In this document: positions 8,110 to 14,883 of the stretch, one piece after another
Position numbering within the stretch: the first letter of the stretch is position 1
Layout of the letters: each line of letters begins with the position of its first letter
NCBI GenBank assembly: GCA_036821185.1
Contig: DAISKD010000001.1
Span: 248,001-312,000, forward strand
DNA length: 64,000 nucleotides
Reading direction: 5' to 3'
From: CALJTV01 sp036821185
GTDB taxonomy: Bacteria; Chloroflexota; Dehalococcoidia; GIF9; UBA5629
Translations under genes and position numbers: made by a program
Notes under the pieces: model-generated
What the model saw: only the letters and a program-made list of their open reading frames with translations
Told to the model about the DNA's origin: nothing
The model's database searches: none

Positions 8110-9492
8110 TTAACTCCATGGCGGTTCCTTTATATTGGTATTCTCAAAATAGTCGTTGTCCAGGTCTCTTTGAGCTACACCAGTTTCCATAGCAGCCTTG
8201 GCAACGCTGTGGGTCACTGCCAGATGCACCTTGGGGTCTAATGGGCTCGGCATCAGCTCACCCTCGCCAGCAGAGTTGGCAATGGCCATAGCTGCTGCCT
8301 TATACATTTCGAAGTTGATCCGTCTGGCTTTGGCGTCCAGTGTTCCCCGCCATATGCCAGGATAAGCTAGCAGATTGTTTATCGTCTTCCCGTCAGCAGC
8401 TAGAGTAGCACCAGCCGCGAGAGCAAGCTGCGGCTCAATCTCCGGAACAGGATTTGACAGTGCAAAAATAATTTGCCCTTTCCTGACCATGCTTGGTTCA
8501 ATAAGCCCGGCAACAGTCGAAGTAGCAATAACAATATCGGCTGTTTCCATAATCTCTGTTATTGTGGAAGGAATGCCTCCCTGGTCAGCATACCGCCTGA
8601 TTGTCGCCTCAGTTCTTGCCGTACCCAACGGCGGGTTGCCCGTATACTGGAGTAGAAAACTCCCAATACACATGCCAGCCGCGCCCAGACCGATAAGACC
8701 CACTCTCGCCTTCTCCAACGGAATGCCAGCAATTTTGCAAGCGTTGATCAAAGCCGCCAACACAACAACAGCAGTGCCCTGCTGGTCGTCGTGCATGACC
8801 GGAATATCAAGGACTTGCTCCAGCCTCTCTTGGATGACAAAACAGCGTGGCGACGCTATGTCCTCAAGCTGTATCCCGCTAAAGGTGATTGCAATGTGCT
8901 CCACGGCATCAACGATTTCATCGGGATCGGTTGTATTGACTAAAATGGGCACCATGCTTACGCCGGTCAAATAGTAAATCAACGCTGCTTTCCCCTCCAT
9001 AACAGGCATCCCAGCAATGGGGCCGATATTACCTAGACCGAGTACAGCAGTTCCATCGGTAACAATAGCTACTGAATATGGGATATAAGTATACTTGTCC
9101 TTCCAGGCTAAATTTTCTTTGATAAGGTTGCAAACTTCGGCTACTCCCGGCGTATAGACCTTTCGTAAATCGTCCAGCGAATTGATAGACACAGCATTAA
9201 CCATCCTGATCTTCCCACCCTCGTGGAAATCCAGTATGTTGTCCCTAACTTCCAGTATCTTCACCTCTTTGATCTTAGATATTTCATTCAGCAGCTCAGA
9301 AAGGAGTTCCCTACTATTTACAAGCACCTCGATATCCCGAACAGTGTAATGATGACCAAGATGCACCGTAGTGATATTCCCGATGTTACCACCAACCTTA
9401 GCAATCGCCGATGTCAGTTTGCTCAGGGTGCCTGGCACATTGAGGTTCTTGCAACGCAATGTCCTGGAAATCTCATAGCTATTGCCCGCCAT
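8110..9492 (-). CDS. NAD(P)-dependent malic enzyme with N-terminal ACT domain
   Basis: 460 residues. Residues 1-80 form an ACT-like ligand-binding domain (VPGTLSKLTSAIAKVGGNIGNI), suggesting allosteric control by a small metabolite. The malic enzyme core follows with YTPGVAEVC, the catalytic-lysine block MEGKAALIYYLTG and the metal-binding HDDQQGTA. A GLGAAG dinucleotide-binding motif is present. The stretch from this motif to ADIVIATS is about 50 residues, shorter than I expect for the family, and the acidic residue that usually ends the second strand is not obvious. The enzyme would oxidatively decarboxylate malate to pyruvate. A TAGGAGG ribosome-binding site precedes the ATG at 9492. Confidence 0.9.
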   Translation of the reverse strand: MAGNSYEISRTLRCKNLNVPGTLSKLTSAIAKVGGNIGNITTVHLGHHYTVRDIEVLVNSRELLSELLNEISKIKEVKILEVRDNILDFHEGGKIRMVNAVSINSLDDLRKVYTPGVAEVCNLIKENLAWKDKYTYIPYSVAIVTDGTAVLGLGNIGPIAGMPVMEGKAALIYYLTGVSMVPILVNTTDPDEIVDAVEHIAITFSGIQLEDIASPRCFVIQERLEQVLDIPVMHDDQQGTAVVVLAALINACKIAGIPLEKARVGLIGLGAAGMCIGSFLLQYTGNPPLGTARTEATIRRYADQGGIPSTITEIMETADIVIATSTVAGLIEPSMVRKGQIIFALSNPVPEIEPQLALAAGATLAADGKTINNLLAYPGIWRGTLDAKARRINFEMYKAAAMAIANSAGEGELMPSPLDPKVHLAVTHSVAKAAMETGVAQRDLDNDYFENTNIKEPPWS

Positions 9493-9757
9493 GTCCTGTT
9501 TCCTCCTAAAATGCGAGTTAATCGGTGGTACGACCCATCAACAAAAATCGTGTGCAAGCTTGACCTTGCGTGAACTCATCGAAATCTGATGTGAATTTCA
9601 ATTACCTGTATTATACTACACCACGCAACATGCTGGAGAACACCCCTCTTAAGCAGCCAGTGAACAGCAACCATTGTTTCCTCAAAATATAAACCTGATA
9701 CATTGGGCAAAACCTTCCCCGCAAACCTTCCTTCAGCACTAAAAGGCGGTAGGCTGC
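9493..9757. other. Intergenic region between divergent malic enzyme and queH genes
   Basis: About 265 nt without a convincing gene. Near 9610-9615 the minus strand carries TATAAT, a possible -10 box for the malic enzyme gene, but no good -35 sits at a normal distance. The right end borders the queH promoter. I see no strong hairpin or repeat. Confidence 0.4.
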
Positions 9758-9786
9758 TTGCGACCAAAATTTCGCTATGTTATAGT
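9758..9786 (+). promoter_or_regulatory. Promoter of queH
   Basis: TTGCGA (9758-9763) and TATAGT (9781-9786) with a 17-bp spacer. The predicted transcript starts near 9793, about 30 nt before the ATG at 9824. This argues against longer upstream start choices for queH. Confidence 0.6.
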
Positions 9787-9823
9787 GCAGCTATATTCAT
9801 ACAGTGGAGTACGAACGACACAG

Positions 9824-10348
9824 ATGAAGGTGGTGCTGCACATATGCTGCGGGGTATGTGCTGCTGGCACAGCCACTGCGTTGCTAAAAGAGGGATACGA
9901 AATCATCGGACTCTTCTTCAATCCAAATATCTATCCCGAGGCTGAATTTTACAAGCGACTTGAGGCTGCACGCTATATCGCTCGCCTTTTTCAATTCCAA
10001 ATGGAAGAAATCCCATATTCCCCAAAAGAGTGGCTTCAAAAAGCTGGTCCCCTCAAGGACGAGCCAGAAGGAGGCAAAAGATGTGAGATCTGCTATCACC
10101 TGCGGCTGGAAAGAACATATTATCATATGCTAAACCGTGGTGCAGACCTTTTTACTACCTCTCTGACCGTAAGTCCACAGAAAAAAGCATCCGTCATAAA
10201 CAAAATAGGCATGGATATCGGCGCTGACAGGTTTCTTGGCCGCGATTTCAAGAAGGGCGAAGGGTTCAAGAAAGCGATGCAAATAGCCAAACAGCAGGAA
10301 ATCTATCGCCAAAACTATTGTGGCTGCGTTTACAGTATCAGAAAATGA
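9824..10348 (+). CDS. queH: Epoxyqueuosine reductase QueH (DUF208)
   Basis: 174 residues from the ATG at 9824. It reduces epoxyqueuosine to queuosine in tRNA, replacing QueG in many anaerobes. The family pattern is clear: HICCGVCA at the N-terminus, a middle RCEICYHLRLERT and the C-terminal NYCGCVYS, which together supply the cysteines for an iron-sulfur cluster and a second metal site. Upstream in-frame codons back to 9758 would start inside or before the promoter and add no family sequence, so the M(K)VVLHICC start is preferred. No other queuosine genes lie nearby. Confidence 0.93.
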   Translation: MKVVLHICCGVCAAGTATALLKEGYEIIGLFFNPNIYPEAEFYKRLEAARYIARLFQFQMEEIPYSPKEWLQKAGPLKDEPEGGKRCEICYHLRLERTYYHMLNRGADLFTTSLTVSPQKKASVINKIGMDIGADRFLGRDFKKGEGFKKAMQIAKQQEIYRQNYCGCVYSIRK

Positions 10349-10395
10349 CAACTAGCCTCGCAAGCGATGCCTAGCCTTTACCAGGTATCACCGAC

Positions 10396-10593
10396 CTACT
10401 TGCGATACGCTTCGATAAATCTTTTGATAGAACGGTCATACTCCCGTTCCACTTCGGGCGGGAAATAGCAGGCTGGCAACTCACCAGCCTGGCGATGATA
10501 TTCTAAACACTCACAGCAAATACCCTTCCTTGGGCAAGGCTCGTATGTACAATTACATTGTAGCTTGTTACTCTCAATACTGCACTCCCTCAT
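10396..10593 (-). CDS. Small cysteine-rich protein, DUF6485-like
   Basis: 65 residues with seven cysteines arranged as C-N-C-T-x3-C, RKGICCECLEYHR and a later PACYFPPEVE. The arrangement suggests a small metal-binding (zinc or iron-sulfur) protein. I associate the pattern with the DUF6485 family of short anaerobe proteins, whose function is unknown. The ATG at 10593 is followed by a compact gene converging on queH. It has no visible operon partner. The family name is from memory and should be treated as tentative; that the ORF is a real gene is more certain. Confidence 0.7.
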   Translation of the reverse strand: MRECSIESNKLQCNCTYEPCPRKGICCECLEYHRQAGELPACYFPPEVEREYDRSIKRFIEAYRK

Positions 10594-10761
10594 TTCCTAC
10601 TCCTGCAAACAGCTAGTTTATGTGCTTATCTGCTGCTCCCAATAGATTGGAGCCCAACTAGAAAAGGAGCCGGAACAATATTGCGCCCTGAAGAACGACC
10701 GTAGTAATTATATCAAGCTCGTAACAAGCCATGTCACCTTCTTCAACCCGTTACCGCATGA

Positions 10762-10777
10762 AACTTCTCTAGAAGTT
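10762..10777. repeat. 16-nt palindrome upstream of an FAH-family gene
   Basis: AACTTCT and AGAAGTT flank a 2-nt centre, followed by TTTTATATT. No plus-strand gene ends just before it, so a terminator role is less likely than an operator for the FAH-family gene that starts at 10840. Confidence 0.4.
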
Positions 10778-10839
10778 TTATATTGTCAAGCGACTCAGAG
10801 TTTGTTAATCTGTTAGTTAATTCAGAGCACCTAGCACAA

Positions 10840-11844
10840 ATGAAGCTAGTAACATTCGAAATCTCGACGGTACTGGGTCGCGTACAGCGGATCGGTGCGC
10901 TCAAGGAAGATCGGATAATTATAGATCTCAATTTCGCGTACAGTTGCTACCTTGCCACCAAGTATGACACAAAGCGTGCCCGCGAGATAGCCTCCGTGAT
11001 ATTGCCACCAGACATGATTGGCTTCTTTAACAGTGGAAAAGAAGGAAGAGAGGCTGCCGAGCTGGCGGTCGATTTCGCTACTCATCATTTAGCAAAAGGT
11101 GTTTCCTTGGGGCATGATGGCGAAAGGTTAATCTTTTTTATAGACGAAGTCAAGCTGAAGGCCCCGGTGCCACGCCCCAATTCAATTCGCGATTACCTTG
11201 CCTTCGAAGGACACGCCAGCTTTTCAGGGCAAAGGGAACTGGCTGAGGCGTGGTACCAAATGCCGGTCTGTTATAAGGGCAATCCTGATACAGTTATTGG
11301 GCCAGAAGATACTATCCCCTGGCCGAGCTACACAGACTGGCTGGACTACGAGCTAGAATATGGCATTTATATTGGGAAAAAAGGGAAAAACATTCCACGG
11401 GAGCAAGCTACAGAGTATATTGCCGGATATACTATCTTTAATGACGTAAGTGCTCGAGATATTCAAGCACTGGAGATGACAGCGCGCTTAGGACCGGCAA
11501 AGGGAAAGGACTTCTGCAGCGTTATGGGGCCATGCTTAGTAACTCCAGACGAAATAGACCCTTCTAATCTGAGGATGATAGCCCGAATTAATGGAGAGGC
11601 ATGGTCAGAAGGCAACAGTGGCACCAGCTACTGGACATGGGCACACATAATCGAGTTCGCCTCCTGGGAGGAGACCCTGCAACCGGGCGATTTCTTAGGT
11701 TCAGGTACAGTTGAAAGGGGCTGCGGCGCCGAACTGAACCGTCGGCTAAAACCAGGCGACATCATCGAACTGGAAGTAGAGGGTATAGGCATTCTGAGAA
11801 ATCGCGTAGGCGAGAAACCGTCAAAACGAAAGTTTATCCGCTAG
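10840..11844 (+). CDS. Fumarylacetoacetate hydrolase (FAH) family protein
   Basis: 334 residues from the ATG at 10840; a TTG 57 nt upstream would add residues of no family character. The FAH fold is recognised by the metal-binding pair in LDYELEYGIYIG, the FNDVSARDIQ segment supplying the next acidic ligand, and the C-terminal GSGTVERGCG, which stands in for the usual GTP.GVG loop. The family includes hydrolases and decarboxylases acting on 2-oxo or acyl-pyruvate compounds; this member has the longer N-terminal domain. The substrate cannot be told from sequence. It converges on the 3-hydroxyacyl-CoA dehydrogenase gene. Confidence 0.88.
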   Translation: MKLVTFEISTVLGRVQRIGALKEDRIIIDLNFAYSCYLATKYDTKRAREIASVILPPDMIGFFNSGKEGREAAELAVDFATHHLAKGVSLGHDGERLIFFIDEVKLKAPVPRPNSIRDYLAFEGHASFSGQRELAEAWYQMPVCYKGNPDTVIGPEDTIPWPSYTDWLDYELEYGIYIGKKGKNIPREQATEYIAGYTIFNDVSARDIQALEMTARLGPAKGKDFCSVMGPCLVTPDEIDPSNLRMIARINGEAWSEGNSGTSYWTWAHIIEFASWEETLQPGDFLGSGTVERGCGAELNRRLKPGDIIELEVEGIGILRNRVGEKPSKRKFIR

Positions 11845-11874
11845 CCTGCTATTCTCATTCGGCACTTCTGTCCA

Positions 11875-12747
11875 TCAGGTAATTGACTTGGTGACGAATA
11901 AAGTGTAGAACCCTCTACCTGACTTTCGCCCAAGGTAGCCGGCTTCCACCATCCTCTTGAGCAGTCTGGTAGGTTTATACCGCTCCCATCCGGTCTGCTG
12001 GTATATACCTTCCAGAAGATCGACAACCACATCCACGCCCACGAGATCACACAACTCAAAAGGCCCCATGGGCCAATTGAAAGAGAGTTTGACGATCTTG
12101 TCAATATCTTCCATACTAGCCAGATTTTCTTCCAAAAGTTTAGCCGCTTCATTCATAACCAAAGGTATGATTCGATTGGTGACAAATCCCGGTGAGTCTT
12201 TTACCACAACAGTTTCCTTGCCTATAGATTTACCGAAGTCCAGACTCGTTCTAACCGTATCATCCGATGTCAAAAGCGATCTGACCACCTCCAGTCCCCT
12301 CATTAATGGCACGGGACTAAAGAAATGCATCCCGATCACTCTATCAGGGCGCTTGGTCACCGAGGCAAGCAGAGATATCGGTATACCCGATGTGTTGGAC
12401 GCCAGGATACAATGCTCGGGGCAAAACTCATCAAGCTGCCGAAAAAGGGGTATTTTGACCTCGGCTCTCTCGAACACCGCTTCAATAACATAATCTGCAT
12501 CCACAGTCGCAGCCTTCAGATCAGTCGTAGCCTGAATGTTGGCTAAAGCTGCCTCCATGCTTTCCTGAGTCATTCTTCCTCTTGCTACAAATCTATCTAG
12601 ACCGTTCCTTATTTCAGATAAACCTCTATCAAGAAGTTCTTGCTTCATATCGACCATGGCCACCCTGTAACCAGCTTGTGCCACCACCTGAGTTATCCCG
12701 CTCCCCATTGTACCCGCACCTACCACACAGACCTTTTTAATCTCCAT
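11875..12747 (-). CDS. hbd: 3-hydroxybutyryl-CoA dehydrogenase
   Basis: 290 residues, the normal size for a single-function enzyme. The N-terminal Rossmann domain starts VCVVGAGTMGSGITQV (NAD-binding GxGxxG). The catalytic region has ASNTSGIPI and the histidine in IGMHFFSPVPLM. The dimerisation domain includes DSPGFVTNRI and NWPMGPFEL. It interconverts 3-hydroxyacyl-CoA and 3-oxoacyl-CoA using NAD(H), as in beta-oxidation or butyrate-type pathways. No thiolase, crotonase or acyl-CoA dehydrogenase genes lie nearby, so its pathway here is open. An AGGAGG site precedes the ATG at 12747. Confidence 0.94.
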   Translation of the reverse strand: MEIKKVCVVGAGTMGSGITQVVAQAGYRVAMVDMKQELLDRGLSEIRNGLDRFVARGRMTQESMEAALANIQATTDLKAATVDADYVIEAVFERAEVKIPLFRQLDEFCPEHCILASNTSGIPISLLASVTKRPDRVIGMHFFSPVPLMRGLEVVRSLLTSDDTVRTSLDFGKSIGKETVVVKDSPGFVTNRIIPLVMNEAAKLLEENLASMEDIDKIVKLSFNWPMGPFELCDLVGVDVVVDLLEGIYQQTGWERYKPTRLLKRMVEAGYLGRKSGRGFYTLFVTKSIT

Positions 12748-12831
12748 ACTTCAAACCTCCTTTCTGTCCAATTTTAGCTAGTTTTAACTGCTCTTTAAAG
12801 TCAAGGGAGCGTTTACAGTAATGAGAGCTAG

Positions 12832-12856
12832 GTTTAAAAATAACCCATTTTTAAAC
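12832..12856. repeat. Perfect 10-bp inverted repeat between divergent genes
   Basis: GTTTAAAAAT and its exact reverse complement ATTTTTAAAC are separated by AACCC. It lies between hbd (minus) and the IscA-fold gene (plus), so it could be an operator for either or both. Confidence 0.5.
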
Positions 12857-12973
12857 GCCATAATAACCCTAAAGAGGTATATCCTTGTAGTAAAGACGGG
12901 GTTAGAATAGTGGTATAGGAAAGTGATGAGATGCACCCCTATCGTCTAAATAAATAATAAGGAGGAAGTAAAA

Positions 12974-13255
12974 TTGCTAACAGTGACAAATGGGGCTAAG
13001 CAGCTATTACTGGAAGCGCTACTGGCAAACACGGACGATCCAGAAGTGGGACTTAGACTAGCATTAGGGCCAGGAGGTCAGCTCGCTCTCGTTCTTGACA
13101 AGGAAGCCGAAGGTGACCAAGTAGTAGAGCACGAGGGCTCCAAGGTGCTCCTGGTTGGCGCTGAATTGGCCTTTGTGGTAGACGGTGTCACCATCGATGT
13201 TAGAGATACTGAAGACGGCCCCAGACTCGTAGTGCTAAGACCCGAAACGGAATAG
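12974..13255 (+). CDS. IscA/HesB-fold protein lacking the cluster-binding cysteines
   Basis: 93 residues starting at a TTG (12974), supported by GGAGGA at 12961-12966 with a 7-nt gap. The sequence follows A-type iron-sulfur carriers: LTVTNGAKQLLLEAL, then GLRLALGPGG where the C-G-G region would be, then LDKEAEGDQVVEHEGSKVLV-like strands and VDGVTIDV. The usual C-x-C near the C-terminus is absent and the protein has no cysteine at all. It therefore cannot hold a cluster in the normal way and may have another binding role. It appears monocistronic, convergent with the dCMP deaminase gene. The fold assignment is from pattern, not search. Confidence 0.65.
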   Translation: MLTVTNGAKQLLLEALLANTDDPEVGLRLALGPGGQLALVLDKEAEGDQVVEHEGSKVLLVGAELAFVVDGVTIDVRDTEDGPRLVVLRPETE

Positions 13256-13308
13256 GGGAAAGAGGATTTCCTTGACGAAAGCCCAGGTTCGTTGGGCATT
13301 GTCATGGA

Positions 13309-13791
13309 TTAGTCCAGATATGTTATCCGAGAAGAGGGCTTTCGTTTGACCTCGAATTCCACACCGGCGTCGTGAAATAAATTCAAAAAGGCGTCGTCGG
13401 CGTATCTTCCGAAGGTAACGAAGCGCTTGATGCGGGCATTGACGAGCATCTTGGCACAAAGTACACAAGGACTGTGTGTACAATAGACCGTCGCTCCCTC
13501 CAGACTCACACCGTGCAATGATGCCTGGATAATTACATTTTGCTCAGCGTGAATGCCGCGGCACACCTCATGCCTTGTCCCCGAAGGAATGCTTAGCTCG
13601 TCACGTAGACAGCCGAGCTCCAAGCAATCCCTAAGCCCCGCAGGAGCGCCATTATAACCTGTAGCCAGTATATGCTTGTCCTTCACCGCTACAGCCCCGA
13701 CATGATGGCGGCGACAAGTGGAACGCTCAGCAACCACTGAAGCTATTTTTAGGAAATATTCATCGACACTAGGGCGAGCTGGTTTTTTCAT
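13309..13791 (-). CDS. dCMP/cytidine deaminase family protein (ComEB-like)
   Basis: 160 residues. The zinc deaminase signature is complete: HAEQNVI (zinc ligand and catalytic glutamate) and CTHSPCVLCAKM (two cysteine ligands). An N-terminal HVGAVAVKDKHILATGYNGAP is typical of dCMP deaminases. It would convert dCMP to dUMP for thymidylate synthesis. Its first codons overlap the upstream kinase-like gene by 4 nt (ATGA), indicating translational coupling. Confidence 0.92.
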   Translation of the reverse strand: MKKPARPSVDEYFLKIASVVAERSTCRRHHVGAVAVKDKHILATGYNGAPAGLRDCLELGCLRDELSIPSGTRHEVCRGIHAEQNVIIQASLHGVSLEGATVYCTHSPCVLCAKMLVNARIKRFVTFGRYADDAFLNLFHDAGVEFEVKRKPSSRITYLD

Positions 13792-14333
13792 TTAAGAACC
13801 CCGATCACCTTTCTCACCTCTTGTGCCAAGCTTTCGAACGTCGACTCGTTGATAATGGTGAAATCGGCCATGGCGATGGGTCCCCCTTTGTTAGTATTTT
13901 CCAGTTCGGTAACATCCCTTGCGGCCGCCACCTCCTTAGTAAGAGGACGAACCGACCTTCTACTTAATCTCTCATACCTCGTCTTGGGCGATGACCACAC
14001 AGCCACCAACCGGAGACGATCGCCATAGCGGTCCTTCAGCAACATATACTCCTCCCACGAATAAAGGCCATCGATGACAACATTGGAGATTTCAAGTAAA
14101 GCGTCAATTCGGGCTAAATTCAGTTTGGCATAAGCTGCCATGCCATGTTCCCTTCGTAACCACTCTCTGATAAAGCGCTCGTTCTCCTCAGTCAACTCCA
14201 GCCCACGCTTCCTAAGCTCCTCATCAGTGATGTCACCAAATCTAATTCTGACAAAACCTTCCTGTTCAAAGATGCGAGCTACCTCTGACTTGCCTGCACC
14301 AGCCATGCCCACTATTGCCACCAGCTGATTCAT
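13788..14333 (-). CDS. Dephospho-CoA-kinase-like P-loop protein (UPF0200 type)
   Basis: 181 residues. A Walker A motif GMAGAGKSE lies at about residues 9-17, followed by an FGDITDEELRKRG segment and a VIDGLYSWEEYMLLKDRYG block in the Walker B region. This matches small nucleotide kinases related to dephospho-CoA kinase that are common in archaea and some anaerobic bacteria (UPF0200). A basic region near RLSRRSVRPLTKE fits a lid. The substrate is not known. It is coupled to the deaminase, which suggests nucleotide metabolism. The family name is from memory. Confidence 0.72.
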   Translation of the reverse strand: MNQLVAIVGMAGAGKSEVARIFEQEGFVRIRFGDITDEELRKRGLELTEENERFIREWLRREHGMAAYAKLNLARIDALLEISNVVIDGLYSWEEYMLLKDRYGDRLRLVAVWSSPKTRYERLSRRSVRPLTKEVAAARDVTELENTNKGGPIAMADFTIINESTFESLAQEVRKVIGVLK

Positions 14334-14406
14334 AACTAGACCCAGACAACAAAGTAGCCAACATTATAGGTAAAAGACCGGATTCCAGTAAAGTCACCAA
14401 CAGCCT

Positions 14407-14436
14407 TTGAGACCTCTTCCATCGTGATGTTATAAT
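14407..14436 (+). promoter_or_regulatory. Promoter upstream of the small lipoprotein and pcrA
   Basis: TTGAGA (14407-14412), an 18-bp spacer and a perfect TATAAT (14431-14436). It lies about 85 nt before the lipoprotein ATG and may also serve pcrA and mutL downstream. Confidence 0.6.
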
Positions 14437-14521
14437 TTGGCTAAAAGCGCCCGCCGAGATTCGCAATCCGATCAGCTTCTTAGTTTCGAACGAAGCAATT
14501 AAAAAAACCGAGGAGGATAGA

Positions 14522-14872
14522 ATGGCAAGAAAGGAAATAATCATACGAGTTTGCGCATTCATACTTCTGACCGCTGGCTTGTTCTCTGTCTTCGGTTGTG
14601 AGGCCGCTGGTATCGGAACCACGGTACGCTTAGAAGGTGTGTCAATGTATCTAGACGGCAAGTTAATCTCCGGCTTACCATCTCAGAAGGCCGACATCAT
14701 ACTCAAAGTTCCTTTGAGTGAGATAAGTATAAGCCATACCGGTTCAGATACGACGATAAAATTAAAGCCGGGCGATGCCACCATTACTGTGAAATCCGAT
14801 GGGGTCTCAATAAGCGGCGTTGATGCGCAAAAAATAAAGATCGAATGGCATGGCGGCGGTCAGAGCAAGTAA
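14522..14872 (+). CDS. Small predicted lipoprotein of unknown function
   Basis: 116 residues. A basic N-terminus and hydrophobic segment end in a lipobox-like SVFGC (cysteine near residue 26), so the mature protein of about 90 residues should be lipid-anchored outside the membrane. The mature part is rich in short beta-type stretches (TTIKLKPGDATITVKSDGVSI). I do not recognise the family. A strong GAGGAGG ribosome-binding site precedes the ATG. The helicase gene starts 11 nt after its stop, so the two are probably cotranscribed although functionally unrelated. Confidence 0.7.
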   Translation: MARKEIIIRVCAFILLTAGLFSVFGCEAAGIGTTVRLEGVSMYLDGKLISGLPSQKADIILKVPLSEISISHTGSDTTIKLKPGDATITVKSDGVSISGVDAQKIKIEWHGGGQSK

Positions 14873-14883
14873 AAAAACCACCT

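Noticed and set aside
8375..8974. 199-codon plus-strand open frame
   Set aside because: It is antisense to the malic enzyme, whose motifs are clear on the other strand. It has no family character.
9605..9640. Possible promoter of the malic enzyme gene (TATAAT on the minus strand)
   Set aside because: No acceptable -35 box at 16-18 bp, so it is mentioned only in the intergenic note.
11957..12493. 178-codon plus-strand open frame
   Set aside because: Antisense to the well-supported 3-hydroxybutyryl-CoA dehydrogenase.
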